Notes: generated from the letters alone by a model not told the origin. 39,436 nucleotides of DNA from Pseudobdellovibrio sp. (GCA_020696855.1 JAJFMT010000014.1:1-39436); one strand, 5' to 3'. Shown: positions 1-8,770, numbered from the stretch's first letter. A program made the numbers and translations.

Positions 1-31
1 AACTCTAACAACTAGTTTCCATTAGCAGATA

Positions 32-499
32 TTATTTTACATCCAGGCGTTTAAGTTGCTCGTCGTTTAATATAATGAACAAACCTTTAGACTGCGCATA
101 GATCACATCGTCTTTATAAATTTGAGCTTCAATATGAACTTTGCGCTTATCAATTTTTGTAATCCGGCCGCGTAGATCATACTGTTTTTCGTAGGGGATC
201 ATCTGAATAAATTCGACTTCAATTTTTGCTGCCACAACACGGTGTTTGAAATACCATCCTGTAGAGCCCATCATTTCATCGAGTATGGCTGCCTGGCACC
301 CGCCGTGTACATGCCCTGGCGGCCCAGCAGTTTTCCAGCCGAACCACACATGGCCAAGCAACTCGTTTTCAACGGAAGATTTTATAAGGACTGTTTGCAG
401 TACATCCGAATCTGTTCCTAAAACGAAAGACCCTTCGGCATCGCCGGGATAAGGTTTAGGAATTAAAAGATTTGAGTCGTAATGAATACGTTTGCTCAC
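32..499 (-). CDS. PaaI-like hotdog-fold thioesterase
   Basis: A 155-residue protein of the size of single-domain hotdog (4HBT/PaaI-type) acyl-CoA thioesterases. These hydrolyse acyl-CoA to free acid and CoA in the cytoplasm. The segment GHVHGGCQAAILDEMMGS, around residues 62-80, matches the family helix in which an HGG motif precedes an Asp/Glu-bearing hot-dog helix. The reading frame begins with GTG (GTG AGC AAA); I see no strong Shine-Dalgarno, so the start is less certain than the frame. It is divergent from the enoyl-CoA hydratase-family gene about 110 bases away, and the two could act in the same acyl-CoA metabolism. Substrate cannot be read from sequence. Confidence 0.8.
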   Translation of the reverse strand: MSKRIHYDSNLLIPKPYPGDAEGSFVLGTDSDVLQTVLIKSSVENELLGHVWFGWKTAGPPGHVHGGCQAAILDEMMGSTGWYFKHRVVAAKIEVEFIQMIPYEKQYDLRGRITKIDKRKVHIEAQIYKDDVIYAQSKGLFIILNDEQLKRLDVK

Positions 500-606
500 G
501 CCATCATCTTAATGCAGGCCTTCGCCGCAGGTAAGTCCTGATTCGTTGCGCTTGTCTAATCTTCCGTTACGCTTGCCAATCTTAATCACCCTGTCTAGCA
601 TGAGGC

Positions 607-1416
607 ATGTCTTACAGCGACCTTCAAATGCTAAAAGTAGAAAAGAAAGACCACGTTTTGTGGATTTCTCTCAACAATCCTGGGACTTCAAATTCCATTA
701 CTTATGAAATGATAGACTCTTTAGTTTCGTCTCTGCAAAAGGCAGAAAACGATCCTTCTATTAGAGTGGCCGTGCTGACCGGAGAAGGAAAGAACTTTTG
801 TTCCGGCGGTGATCTGAATAACATGCAAAAAAAGTCAGAAATGTTTGCCGGCGAAGCCAATGAATTACGTCAGCGCTACGAGCAGGGGATTCAGCGCATT
901 TCAAGAGCCATGGAAGCGTTCAGTAAACCGCTTGTTGCAGCCGTTAACGGTGCCGCTGCCGGTGCGGGCTGCGACCTGGCTTGCATGTGTGACATCCGCA
1001 TCGGAACAGAAAACACAAAGTTTTTAGAAAGCTTTGTGAAAATCGGATTGGTTCCTGGCGACGGCGGCAGTTTCTTTTTACAGCGCATTGTCGGCTTTGC
1101 AAGAGCCATGGAGATGACTCTAACCGGAAGAGAAGTAAAAGCTCAGGAAGCATTAAGCATCGGACTTTTGAACAAAATTGTACCGGAAGAAAATCTGAAA
1201 GCCGAAGCAGCTTCAGTTGCATTACAAATCGCTTCTTTGCCGGCTGCAGCGGTGCAATTGAGTAAAAAGTCAGTGAAAGTCGCTTATCAAAACAGTTTAA
1301 ACGTAACTTTAGATTTACTGGCAGCCTATCAAGGAATCGCGCAACGAACGCATGATCACTTTGAAGCTCTGGCTGCCATAACAGAAAAACGCAAACCGAA
1401 TTTTGAAGGAAGGTAA
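607..1416 (+). CDS. Enoyl-CoA hydratase/isomerase family protein
   Basis: A 269-residue crotonase-fold protein, the usual family length. Visible landmarks are the oxyanion-hole segment GKNFCSGGDLNNM, the second segment VAAVNGAAAGAGCDLACMCDIRIG and the helix FVKIGLVPGDGGSFFLQR. Crotonase members act on acyl-CoA thioesters by hydration, isomerisation or related chemistry. By position against rat enoyl-CoA hydratase, the first catalytic Glu (Glu144) is Asp here (GCDLA). The second (Glu164) falls on a Phe, and an Asp lies in GLVPGDGG instead. It may therefore be an isomerase or another crotonase activity rather than a standard beta-oxidation hydratase. It is followed closely by the DUF4399-like gene. 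Confidence 0.88.
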   Translation: MSYSDLQMLKVEKKDHVLWISLNNPGTSNSITYEMIDSLVSSLQKAENDPSIRVAVLTGEGKNFCSGGDLNNMQKKSEMFAGEANELRQRYEQGIQRISRAMEAFSKPLVAAVNGAAAGAGCDLACMCDIRIGTENTKFLESFVKIGLVPGDGGSFFLQRIVGFARAMEMTLTGREVKAQEALSIGLLNKIVPEENLKAEAASVALQIASLPAAAVQLSKKSVKVAYQNSLNVTLDLLAAYQGIAQRTHDHFEALAAITEKRKPNFEGR

Positions 1417-1420
1417 TTTT

Positions 1421-1909
1421 ATGAAATCAGTTTTGTCTATCGCCGTATTTTTAGTTTCACTGGCGGCATTTGCACATGATACTCCAAAATCCAACAGCCA
1501 GAGAAAAGTATTTTTCACAGAGCCTGCTGATGGTGCCGTTGTTACGTCTCCGCTAAAAGTAAAGTTCGGCATGAAAGGCATGAAGCTTTGTCAGGCGAAC
1601 ATTGCACCAAAAAATAAAAAATGCGGCCATCATCATTTGTTAATCGATAAAGGTGCCATTGCATCAGGCATGCCGATTCCGCAGGACGAGCAGCACTTGC
1701 ACTACGGTAAAATGCAGGAAGAGGCTGAAATCAAATTGCCCCCGGGAAAGCATACTCTAACTTTGCAGTTTGCTGATTACGCGCATCTTTCTTACGGCGA
1801 AAATCTATCGGCGACTATCACGGTTGAGGTAAAAGATTCAACTGCTGCAGGGGCAGCTCCTGCCGCTGGCGCAACAGGGTCCGGTGCACCGGCAGCTCCG
1901 GGAAAGTAA
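1421..1909 (+). CDS. Periplasmic DUF4399-like protein
   Basis: About 162 residues, starting at the ATG at 1421, which is preceded by GAAGGAAGG. The frame stays open to a TTG at 1403, but that would remove the ribosome site and overlap the previous gene. An N-terminal signal peptide (MKSVLSIAVFLVSLAAFA) sends it to the periplasm. The body has the DUF4399 look: a 'DGAVVTSPLKVKFGMKGM' strand pair followed by a His-rich GHHHLLID motif and a repeated strand pattern ending in a beta-rich HTLTLQFADYAHLSY segment. The last 25 residues are an Ala/Gly/Pro low-complexity tail. The molecular role of the family is not established; the His cluster hints at metal binding, which is inference only. Confidence 0.72.
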   Translation: MKSVLSIAVFLVSLAAFAHDTPKSNSQRKVFFTEPADGAVVTSPLKVKFGMKGMKLCQANIAPKNKKCGHHHLLIDKGAIASGMPIPQDEQHLHYGKMQEEAEIKLPPGKHTLTLQFADYAHLSYGENLSATITVEVKDSTAAGAAPAAGATGSGAPAAPGK

Positions 1910-1932
1910 ATCTGTAATTAAAATCGAAAGAA

Positions 1933-2649
1933 CTAATTTAAATACGCTTCGATAACGCGTTTATCATTCAGCAAATCAACACCCTTGCCTTCTAATGTAA
2001 GGGTGCCGGTTTCAAGAACGTAGGCTTTCTCTGAAACTTCTAAAGCTAAAGACGCGTTCTGTTCGACAATCAAAAGACCTAAACCTTTATTTTTTAAATC
2101 CACGAACTTCTGAAAGATCTGTTCGATAATAATCGGTGCAAGGCCCAGTGAAGGTTCATCTAACATCAGCATTTGCGGTTCAGACATCAAAGCTCGTCCG
2201 ATCGCTAACATTTGCTGCTCGCCACCTGATAAAGTTCCTGCCAGCTGATTACGGCGTTCAGCCAGGCGTGAGAACATTTCGAACTGCTGGTCGATCAATT
2301 GACCAATCTTTGCTTTATCTTCATTTAGGTAAGCACCAAGCATCAGATTTTCAGTCACAGTTAAGTTAGGAAAAATCCCGCGGCCTTCAGGACAAAGCGC
2401 GATTTTTTTGCGTAAGCGCCCCGGAGCATCCAGGCGGCTGATGTTTTCAGATGTGCTGCCGGACTCAATCAGGATGTCTCCCATGTGCGGCAGTAAAGCG
2501 CTTAACGCTTTCAAAGTTGTGGTCTTCCCTGCGCCGTTAGATCCGATTAAAGACGTGATCTCGCCGGCTTTAAAAGTAAATGAAATGCCTTTTACTGCTT
2601 TGATCAATCCGTAATTCACTACTAAATTTTTTACTTCAACTGACTTCAT
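1933..2649 (-). CDS. livF: Branched-chain amino acid ABC transporter ATPase LivF
   Basis: A 238-residue ABC ATPase with Walker A GSNGAGKTT, signature LSGGEQQMLAIGRAL and Walker B LMLDEPSLGLAP. The 'CPEGRGIFPNLTVTENL' segment after the Q-loop region is typical of LivF in the HAAT (hydrophobic amino acid) family. With LivG it powers import through LivH-LivM at the inner membrane. It is last in a tight minus-strand operon, with one base between it and livG. In bacteria of this type the importer may carry branched-chain or broader amino acids; the substrate cannot be fixed from sequence. Confidence 0.95.
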   Translation of the reverse strand: MKSVEVKNLVVNYGLIKAVKGISFTFKAGEITSLIGSNGAGKTTTLKALSALLPHMGDILIESGSTSENISRLDAPGRLRKKIALCPEGRGIFPNLTVTENLMLGAYLNEDKAKIGQLIDQQFEMFSRLAERRNQLAGTLSGGEQQMLAIGRALMSEPQMLMLDEPSLGLAPIIIEQIFQKFVDLKNKGLGLLIVEQNASLALEVSEKAYVLETGTLTLEGKGVDLLNDKRVIEAYLN

Positions 2650-2650
2650 G

Positions 2651-3430
2651 TTACTTGCGCTTTCCTAAGTAGGCTTCAATCACTTCCGGCGAATTTTTAA
2701 TTTCCGCTGGGCTGCCTTCAGCAATTTTTTTACCGCGGTTTAACACCACAATACGGTCACAGATATTCATCACAAGCTTCATGTCGTGTTCGATCAGCAG
2801 AATGGTCAGGTCGAATTTTTCTTTTATGAATCGAATCAGTTTGTTCAGCTCGGCCGTTTCTTGGTGGTTCATGCCGGCAGCAGGTTCATCCAGCATAAGA
2901 AGCTTAGGTTTAGTCGCCAGTGCGCGAACGATTTCAAGCTTGCGCTGAGCCCCGTAAGGAAGAGATGAGGCCGTTTCATTCGCGTAAACATCAAGTTCAA
3001 AAATTTTTAAAAGATCAATGGCCTCTTTTCGGAGACCCTCTTCGATATCTTTATGAGCCTGGTTGTTCAGTAATGAATTAAACCAGTCAATGAATGTGCC
3101 ATTGTGTTTGCGCTGCTGGGCCGCCATCAGAACGTTTTCTAATACCGTCAGGTTTTTAAATAGACGGATATTCTGGAATGTGCGCGCCAACCCGTGAAGA
3201 TTCACTTCATCGGCTTTGCAGGCCGTGATGTCTGTGCCTTCAAAAGATATTTTACCGGTATCACAGGCATAAAAGCCCGAGATCATATTGAACACCGTTG
3301 TTTTTCCGGCCCCATTCGGCCCGATTAAACCTAACAGCTCTGATTTTTTAATATGAAAGTTCACATCATCAACAGCTTTAAGGCCGCCGAACTGAATAGA
3401 TAAATTTTCAACTTGTAATGAATTACTCAT
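2651..3430 (-). CDS. livG: Branched-chain amino acid ABC transporter ATPase LivG
   Basis: A 259-residue ABC ATPase with Walker A GPNGAGKTT and Walker B LLMLDEPAAGMN. The signature LPYGAQRKLEI is the LivG form, in which the usual LSGGQ is replaced by a YG-x-QR motif. The stretch LARTFQNIRLFKNLTVLENV is also typical of LivG. It forms the ATPase heterodimer with LivF. Its ATG overlaps the livM stop by four bases, suggesting coupled translation. Confidence 0.95.
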   Translation of the reverse strand: MSNSLQVENLSIQFGGLKAVDDVNFHIKKSELLGLIGPNGAGKTTVFNMISGFYACDTGKISFEGTDITACKADEVNLHGLARTFQNIRLFKNLTVLENVLMAAQQRKHNGTFIDWFNSLLNNQAHKDIEEGLRKEAIDLLKIFELDVYANETASSLPYGAQRKLEIVRALATKPKLLMLDEPAAGMNHQETAELNKLIRFIKEKFDLTILLIEHDMKLVMNICDRIVVLNRGKKIAEGSPAEIKNSPEVIEAYLGKRK

Positions 3431-4368
3431 CGTTTCAGTCTCCCGATTATTGCGCTGAGGCTCAGTTCTTTACGGCCCATAATTCCTTGCGGACGCAGAA
3501 TCATCATCAAGATTAAAAGAATAGGGAAGATGATCATGCGAATATCTACGCCGGTCGGTAAACTTCTTAAAGCTTCCGGCAAGAAAGTTAAAATCAATGC
3601 AGCAATGATTGAACCGCTCAATGAGCCCAGTCCGCCAAGTACGGCAGCAATTAAAATCTGAACCGAAATGAGGAAGGTAAAAGATCCCGGGCTGATATAA
3701 CCTAAGTGATGCGCGTAAAATCCGCCACCAAGTCCCGCAAAGAAGCTGGAAATGACAAACGCACGGCGCTTTGTCTGTGGAACATTTAATCCCATAACTT
3801 CTGCGGCGATGTCGTCTTCGTTGATGGCCCATAAGTTTCGGCCGAACCATGAAAATTTCAGCCGGTACATCACCATGAAAGTAACCGTCAGTAAAAAAAT
3901 TCCGAATCCGAATGACAAATAAAAATCAGGAAACTTTTGAATGGCGTTGTAACCGCGCGGGCCACCAACGTGATCCCAGTTCAGCAAAACAACGCGAACA
4001 ATCTCAGACATACCCAATGTTACGATCGCAAGGTAATCGCCTTTAAGCCTGAAGGACGGAAGTGAAATCAGGTAGCCGGCAATAGCCGCCACAATCGCGG
4101 CAAACAATACTCCGACCGGAATCATCACCCAGTTGTCGCCCATGAATTCTTTGTTGAATACCGCCGCCGTATAGGCTCCGATGGCCATCAGGCCCGCGTG
4201 ACCCAAAGAAAACTGATCGGCTAACCCTGTTATGAAGTTTAAACTGAGAGCCATGATCGCATTTACTAAAAAGCTGATGAAGATGGCCTGAATGTATGAA
4301 TTTGTGAACTGGCTTAACGCAAAACCGAGAACAACTACAGAAACAAGAAAACCTAAATACTTTTTCAT
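3427..4368 (-). CDS. livM: Branched-chain amino acid ABC permease LivM
   Basis: A 313-residue, very hydrophobic inner-membrane permease with about eight to ten membrane segments. It carries the LivM landmarks 'LSLNFITGLADQFSLGHAGLMAIGAYTAAV', the cytoplasmic loop 'GRNLWAINEDDIAAEVMGLNV' that contacts the ATPases, and GGLGSLSGSIIAA near the C terminus. It pairs with LivH to form the translocation path. It lies one base after livH and overlaps livG by four bases, so the four permease/ATPase genes read as one unit. Confidence 0.95.
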   Translation of the reverse strand: MKKYLGFLVSVVVLGFALSQFTNSYIQAIFISFLVNAIMALSLNFITGLADQFSLGHAGLMAIGAYTAAVFNKEFMGDNWVMIPVGVLFAAIVAAIAGYLISLPSFRLKGDYLAIVTLGMSEIVRVVLLNWDHVGGPRGYNAIQKFPDFYLSFGFGIFLLTVTFMVMYRLKFSWFGRNLWAINEDDIAAEVMGLNVPQTKRRAFVISSFFAGLGGGFYAHHLGYISPGSFTFLISVQILIAAVLGGLGSLSGSIIAALILTFLPEALRSLPTGVDIRMIIFPILLILMMILRPQGIMGRKELSLSAIIGRLKR

Positions 4369-4369
4369 C

Positions 4370-5269
4370 TTAGATTTTCTCCTTTCTTGTGCTGCCGAAT
4401 AATCCGGTCGGTTTGTACAATAAAATCAGAATCAAAATCGCAAACGACACTGCTTCTTTGTACGTACTGCCGCCGTAGCCGTTTACATAGTACTCGCCAA
4501 GGCCTAGTAAAAAGCCGCCGACTACCGCGCCGTGCAAGCTGCCGATACCGCCGAACACCGCTGCCACGAAAGAGCTGGTACCGATTTTAACCCCCATCAT
4601 CGGGTCAATTTTCGGATACTTAATTGAAACTAAAACAGCGGCTACTCCCGCCAGCATAGAGCCGATCATAAACGTAGTAGAAACGATTTTGCTGTTATTG
4701 ATACCCATCAGAGGTGTCATATCAGGGCGGGTGCTTACCGCACGCATCGCGCGGCCGGTTTGCGTGTGATAAATAACAAAGCTCAATACCGCTAATGAAA
4801 CAAAGCTGACAAAATAAATTAAGACATCGATCAAATGAACCTGAATATCGATAACCGTAAATAATGTTTGGTCTTCGATCAGGTTAGGAAATCGCTTCGG
4901 GTCAGCGCCGAAAATAATCTGGCCGCCGAACTGAAACAAAATACTGACCCCGATAGCTGTAATCAGAACATTCATCTTCGGAGAATTTCGTAAAGGTTTG
5001 TACGCAAACTTTTCTACGAAAAAGCCGATAATTCCTGCGATCAAAGTTCCGCCCAAAAGGCCGATCGTGAAATTCATCGGTGAAGGTGTGTCCAGCCCTA
5101 AAAATCTTGCCAGATAAAACGCAGCGAAGGCGCCCATCATGTAAATTTCAGAGTGAGCAAAGTTGATCATCGAAAGAATCCCGTAAACCATGGTGTAACC
5201 TAAAGCCACCAAAGCGTAGATACTTCCGAAACTGAGACCGTTCAGAGTGTGCTGTAAAAATTCTTGCAT
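4370..5269 (-). CDS. livH: Branched-chain amino acid ABC permease LivH
   Basis: A 299-residue permease with LivH features: 'GLSFGSIYALVALGYTMVYGILSMINFAHSEIYMMGAF' at the N terminus, the ATPase-coupling loop 'TQTGRAMRAVSTRPDMTPLMGIN', and 'FGGIGSLHGAVVGGFLLGLGEYY' near the C terminus. It is the inner-membrane partner of LivM. It is separated from livJ by about 140 bases that hold a strong hairpin, so it is probably transcribed by read-through from livJ at a lower level. Confidence 0.95.
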   Translation of the reverse strand: MQEFLQHTLNGLSFGSIYALVALGYTMVYGILSMINFAHSEIYMMGAFAAFYLARFLGLDTPSPMNFTIGLLGGTLIAGIIGFFVEKFAYKPLRNSPKMNVLITAIGVSILFQFGGQIIFGADPKRFPNLIEDQTLFTVIDIQVHLIDVLIYFVSFVSLAVLSFVIYHTQTGRAMRAVSTRPDMTPLMGINNSKIVSTTFMIGSMLAGVAAVLVSIKYPKIDPMMGVKIGTSSFVAAVFGGIGSLHGAVVGGFLLGLGEYYVNGYGGSTYKEAVSFAILILILLYKPTGLFGSTRKEKI

Positions 5270-5326
5270 GTTTTAGATGTAAACTAATTAGCGTGATGTG
5301 CCAACAAAATAGCTGGTTTTAGAATG

Positions 5327-5356
5327 AAAAAAGGCGATCTAAGACCGCCTTTTTTT
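5327..5356 (-). terminator. Hairpin between livJ and livHMGF
   Basis: A perfect ten-base stem, AAAAAAGGCG paired with CGCCTTTTTT, around a nine-base loop. On the minus strand the stem is followed by the T run, as in an intrinsic terminator. It sits after livJ and before the permease genes. This is the usual place for partial termination that yields more binding protein than membrane components. The A and T tracts on both arms make it potentially bidirectional. Confidence 0.8.
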
Positions 5357-5408
5357 AAAATTTTTTTATTATCAGTTCCGTTGCGGAACCAATGTAAAAC
5401 GAACCCGA

Positions 5409-6539
5409 TTACGGATTTACAGAAGTGATGTATTTGTATTCAGTTCCTTGAACTTGAACAACAACGGCGCTCTTAACAGCATCGCGGTTTTCATTCATAG
5501 ACATCTGACCAGTTACACCTTTGAAATCTTTGATAGCGGCTAAAGCGTCACGGATACCGTCACGAGTAGGCTCTTTCGCTGCTTTAATAGCTTCAGCTAA
5601 CAAGTAAACGGCGTCGTAAGCCAAAGCTGCCATAACGTCAGCATCTTCGTTCCATTTAGCTTTGTAAGCTTTAATGAACGCCTGAGTTTTAGGGTCAGTT
5701 GATTCAGTTGTGTAGTGATTAGAGAAGTAGTTTCCGTCAATCGCTTTACCTGCAATTTCAGAAAGTTTCGGTGAAGACCATCCGTCGCCGCCAAGTAATG
5801 GCTGAGTCATTCCTAATTCGCGTGCTTGCTTCGCGATTAAAGCCACTTCGTTGTAGTAACCAGGAACAAAAATCGCTTCAGGATTTTTTGCTTTGATCGC
5901 TGTTAACTGAGATTTGAAGTCGATATCGCCTTCTTGGTAAGATACGTCAGTTACCACGTCGCCGCCGGCAGCTTTTAATTTTTCAGTGAAGATATCAGCC
6001 AGACCTACAGAGTAGTCATTTTTGATATCGCGTAAAACCGCAGCTTTTTTCAGTTTCAGGTTTTCAGTCATGAATTTCGCCATAACTGTTCCTTGGAACG
6101 GATCAATAAAGCAAGCGCGGAAGATGTAGTTACCGATTTTTGTTACATCCGGATTTGTCGCAGATGAAGTCAGCATCGGAACTTTATTTTGCTGGGCAAC
6201 CTGGCCACCGATTTTTGAACGGCCTGAAGTCGCTTCACCTAAGATCGCCACAACTTTATCCTGGCTGATCAAACGGTTAACAACTGCAAGAGTTTCGTCA
6301 TTGTCAGATTTGTTATCGTAGTTGATGTGTTTGATTTTTTTACCGTTGATACCGCCGGCAGCATTGATTTCTTCAATTGCCATTTGTGTACCGTGCATTT
6401 GGAATACGCCGAAAGTGGCAGTAGCACCGGTGTTCGAGCTGTAAGACCCGATTACGATTTCGTTAGCAGCTTCTTCTGTTTTTTTTGTGCAAGAAAACAC
6501 AACTAAAGAAACAGCCAGCAATGCGATAAGCTTTTTCAT
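5409..6539 (-). CDS. livJ: Amino acid ABC transporter substrate-binding lipoprotein LivJ-like
   Basis: A 376-residue periplasmic binding protein of type I fold (LivJ/Leu-Ile-Val binding family). The signal MKKLIALLAVSLVVFSC ends in a lipobox with Cys17 as the lipidated residue, so it should be anchored in an envelope membrane rather than free. The mature part begins with 'EIVIGSYSSNTGATATFG' and contains GILGEATSGRSKIGGQVAQQ-like ligand-pocket segments and 'FVPGYYNEVALIAKQARELG', all typical of the family. A good ribosome site (GGGAG, eight bases before ATG) precedes it. It delivers the substrate to LivHMGF encoded downstream. Confidence 0.93.
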   Translation of the reverse strand: MKKLIALLAVSLVVFSCTKKTEEAANEIVIGSYSSNTGATATFGVFQMHGTQMAIEEINAAGGINGKKIKHINYDNKSDNDETLAVVNRLISQDKVVAILGEATSGRSKIGGQVAQQNKVPMLTSSATNPDVTKIGNYIFRACFIDPFQGTVMAKFMTENLKLKKAAVLRDIKNDYSVGLADIFTEKLKAAGGDVVTDVSYQEGDIDFKSQLTAIKAKNPEAIFVPGYYNEVALIAKQARELGMTQPLLGGDGWSSPKLSEIAGKAIDGNYFSNHYTTESTDPKTQAFIKAYKAKWNEDADVMAALAYDAVYLLAEAIKAAKEPTRDGIRDALAAIKDFKGVTGQMSMNENRDAVKSAVVVQVQGTEYKYITSVNP

Positions 6540-6587
6540 GAATAATCTCCCTTTGTTTTTATTAAAAAAAATAATGCTGTATTTAAA

Positions 6588-7562
6588 CTAAACTGAGAGC
6601 ACTCTGGCAAGATTTATCAGTGATTTGTCGCCAGTTCTTTCTCTCGTGGTGACGAGATCCAAAGGCACCTCGACCAGCTTATCTCCCTGAACACCGATCA
6701 TGGTGTTGTGGCGTCCGGCTAATAATCCTTCAACTGCGGCGTTAGCTAAGCGTGATGCCAAAATTCGGTCGTGAGCTGTGGGGCTGCCTCCGCGCTGTTG
6801 GTGACCTAAAACGCAAACTTTCGCATCTAATCCGGATTTTTTGCGGATTGCTTCAGCAAGATCATAAGCGCGTCCGGGTTTTTGGCCCTCTGCAGTGATG
6901 ATGATACTGCTGGTTTTTCCTCTGGCACGGGACGCTTTCAAGTTCTCAACAATTTTATCTACTGTGATCACATTATCAGCAGTCAGAATTTCTTCGGCTC
7001 CGCCGGCAATCCCTACCTGGCTTGCAATCCAGCCGGAATTACGGCCCATAACTTCTGCAATAAAAATGCGGTCGTGGCTGTCGGCCGTGTCGCGGATTTT
7101 ATCAATCGCCTGTAAGGCCGTGTTCACTGCGGTATCGAAACCGATGGTGTCATCAGTTCCGTAAACATCGTTATCAATTGTTCCGGGAATTCCAACGACA
7201 GGAACTTTGTGTTCAGCATATAAAGCCTGAGCGCCTTTAAAAGATCCGTCACCGCCGATGCAAATCAGGCCTTCAATTCCCTGTGACTGTAAATTTTTAG
7301 CGGCAACAGCACGGTATTCCGGCTTTAAAAATTCCATTGAGCGGCCGGTTTTTAAAATGGTTCCGCCACGCTGAATGATGTTGGCCATGTCACGCATTTG
7401 CAAAGGCTTCATGACATTTTCAATCATGCCCACATAACCGTGCAGTATTCCGATAACTTCAACTTTTTTACTGATGGCAGTTCGCACAACCGCGCGGATG
7501 GCCGGATTCATTCCGGGAGCATCTCCGCCACTGGTGTACACGCCAATGCGTTTCATAGACAT
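6588..7562 (-). CDS. pfkA: ATP-dependent 6-phosphofructokinase
   Basis: A 324-residue group-A phosphofructokinase, which phosphorylates fructose 6-phosphate to the 1,6-bisphosphate in glycolysis. Motifs in order are TSGGDAPGMN (nucleotide loop), CIGGDGSFKGA, IPGTIDNDVYGTDDTIGFDTA (catalytic Asp in TIDND), EVMGRNSGWIA and LGHQQRGGSPTAHDR. The Gly in GGDGS and in PGTIDND marks the ATP-using rather than pyrophosphate-using type. A second Met (MKRIGV) two codons in is an equally possible start. It lies 48 bases before livJ on the same strand. Confidence 0.96.
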   Translation of the reverse strand: MSMKRIGVYTSGGDAPGMNPAIRAVVRTAISKKVEVIGILHGYVGMIENVMKPLQMRDMANIIQRGGTILKTGRSMEFLKPEYRAVAAKNLQSQGIEGLICIGGDGSFKGAQALYAEHKVPVVGIPGTIDNDVYGTDDTIGFDTAVNTALQAIDKIRDTADSHDRIFIAEVMGRNSGWIASQVGIAGGAEEILTADNVITVDKIVENLKASRARGKTSSIIITAEGQKPGRAYDLAEAIRKKSGLDAKVCVLGHQQRGGSPTAHDRILASRLANAAVEGLLAGRHNTMIGVQGDKLVEVPLDLVTTRERTGDKSLINLARVLSV

Positions 7563-7622
7563 GCAGAAATACTAACGGGCTGGATTGGCAGGGTCAAAGC
7601 CAGAAATTAAGCTCAATGAGCG

Positions 7623-8180
7623 TTAAAACACCCAACCCACTTTGAATTCAGCGTGGAAAAACGTAAAATTCCGGTGATACTGAGAGTAATCTGGATTTGC
7701 TGCTGATACCGTTTCTTGAATATCGTGATCATAGTTTTCAAAACCCAGACCTACCATTGTCAGAAAGCTTCCGCTCAACTGGCGGTAGCCCAGCACAGCG
7801 CTCGTGCGAAGGCCTCTGCGGTCTTCTTTGTTTCCTAAAAGCCCATGCGCCACCGACCGGTAGCTTTCATAATAAAGATGAGATCCGACGTACCACGAAT
7901 TCGAAAACAAATCATCAACTGCCCAAATAACATGTGCGCCATAAGCACTGCCATAATAGGCAGGCCCGAACATGTTTCCGTAATAGCTGTCATAGGCGTA
8001 GGAAACATAGGAAGGACCGAAGGCCCATTGGTTGTTGTAAAGGTAAGTGGCATCAAGGGTGTACCATTTTACGTAGAGAGGAATGGGGGCGGTACGAAGT
8101 TCAAATCTAGATTGATTGTTGGTACCGGCGTTTGCCACGTTAATCAAAAACAATAAGAAAAGAAAAATTATTCCCCTCAT
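7623..8180 (-). CDS. Predicted outer-membrane beta-barrel protein
   Basis: A 185-residue protein that I do not recognise by family. It has a clear signal peptide (MRGIIFLFLLFLINVANA, cleavage probably after ANA). The mature part is rich in Tyr, Phe and Trp, with alternating polar and aromatic residues (for example NNQWAFGPSYVSYAYDSYYG), and ends in an aromatic C terminus (VGWVF). These are features of small eight-stranded outer-membrane barrels recognised by BAM. It resembles in style, but not clearly in sequence, the two barrels at 17.8-19.1 kb. It is upstream of pfkA with a 60-base gap. Confidence 0.65.
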   Translation of the reverse strand: MRGIIFLFLLFLINVANAGTNNQSRFELRTAPIPLYVKWYTLDATYLYNNQWAFGPSYVSYAYDSYYGNMFGPAYYGSAYGAHVIWAVDDLFSNSWYVGSHLYYESYRSVAHGLLGNKEDRRGLRTSAVLGYRQLSGSFLTMVGLGFENYDHDIQETVSAANPDYSQYHRNFTFFHAEFKVGWVF

Positions 8181-8314
8181 ATTCCTCCCTCTCCTGCAGA
8201 ATAAAGCCTGAGACGGGATTTTACAGAGTTAAAATTTTTTATGAGTCTAATAAGAATGAAGATTTTTCAAAAACCGATCAGAGAAATAAAAAAGGGAGTT
8301 CAATCTGAAATAAA

Positions 8315-8341
8315 AAAAGGAGCTCATTCTGAGCTCCTTTT
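8315..8341 (-). terminator. Intrinsic terminator of the HU gene
   Basis: A perfect twelve-base stem, AAAAGGAGCTCA paired with TGAGCTCCTTTT, with a three-base loop. On the minus strand it is followed by a T run. It lies 26 bases past the HU stop codon. A degenerate copy of the same sequence lies just beyond it at about 8286-8310. Confidence 0.88.
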
Positions 8342-8366
8342 CAAGATTCAATTTAATCTCAGTAAA

Positions 8367-8639
8367 TTATTTTACTAAGTGTTTGAATTCAGCGCCTGCG
8401 CGGAATTTTGGAGTCCATGCAGCTGGGATTTTGATAGTTTTGCCAGTTTGTGGGTTACGGCCTAAACGAGCTTTACGTTTAGCTTTTGTGAAAGTACCGA
8501 AACCTACTAATTTAACGTCGCCACCTTTTTTAACAGTAGTTTTAACGTTGTTCATAAAGCAGTCTACGATAGCTTCGCATTGTGCTTTAGGCATTTTAGT
8601 GTCGGCAGCGATCTTGTTGATCAATTGCGCTTTATTCAT
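8367..8639 (-). CDS. hup: DNA-binding protein HU
   Basis: A 90-residue HU/IHF-family nucleoid protein, full family length. It begins MNKAQLINKIA and contains the signature 'VGFGTFTKAKRKARLGRNPQTGKTIKIPA' with the Asn-Pro tip of the DNA-bending beta arm. It acts as a homodimer, or a heterodimer with another HU, to bend and compact DNA. The ribosome site AAGGAG is eight bases before the ATG. A sigma-70-like promoter and a strong terminator bracket it, so it is probably a monocistronic, highly expressed gene. Confidence 0.96.
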   Translation of the reverse strand: MNKAQLINKIAADTKMPKAQCEAIVDCFMNNVKTTVKKGGDVKLVGFGTFTKAKRKARLGRNPQTGKTIKIPAAWTPKFRAGAEFKHLVK

Positions 8640-8741
8640 GTGTCGTTCTCCTTCTTGAGACGACTCGCTTCTGTAAATTCAGAGGAGCGAGGGTTGTTGT
8701 TGTTACGTCCTGTTGTCGTTCTATCATCCCTGATGTGTGTT

Positions 8742-8770
8742 ATCAGAAAACAAATTTCAGTTACGGTCAA
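8742..8770 (-). promoter_or_regulatory. Putative sigma-70-type promoter of HU
   Basis: On the minus strand TTGACC (five of six matches to TTGACA) is followed after 17 bases by TCTGAT (four of six to TATAAT). It is about 100 bases upstream of the HU start codon, on the same strand. Confidence 0.5.
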
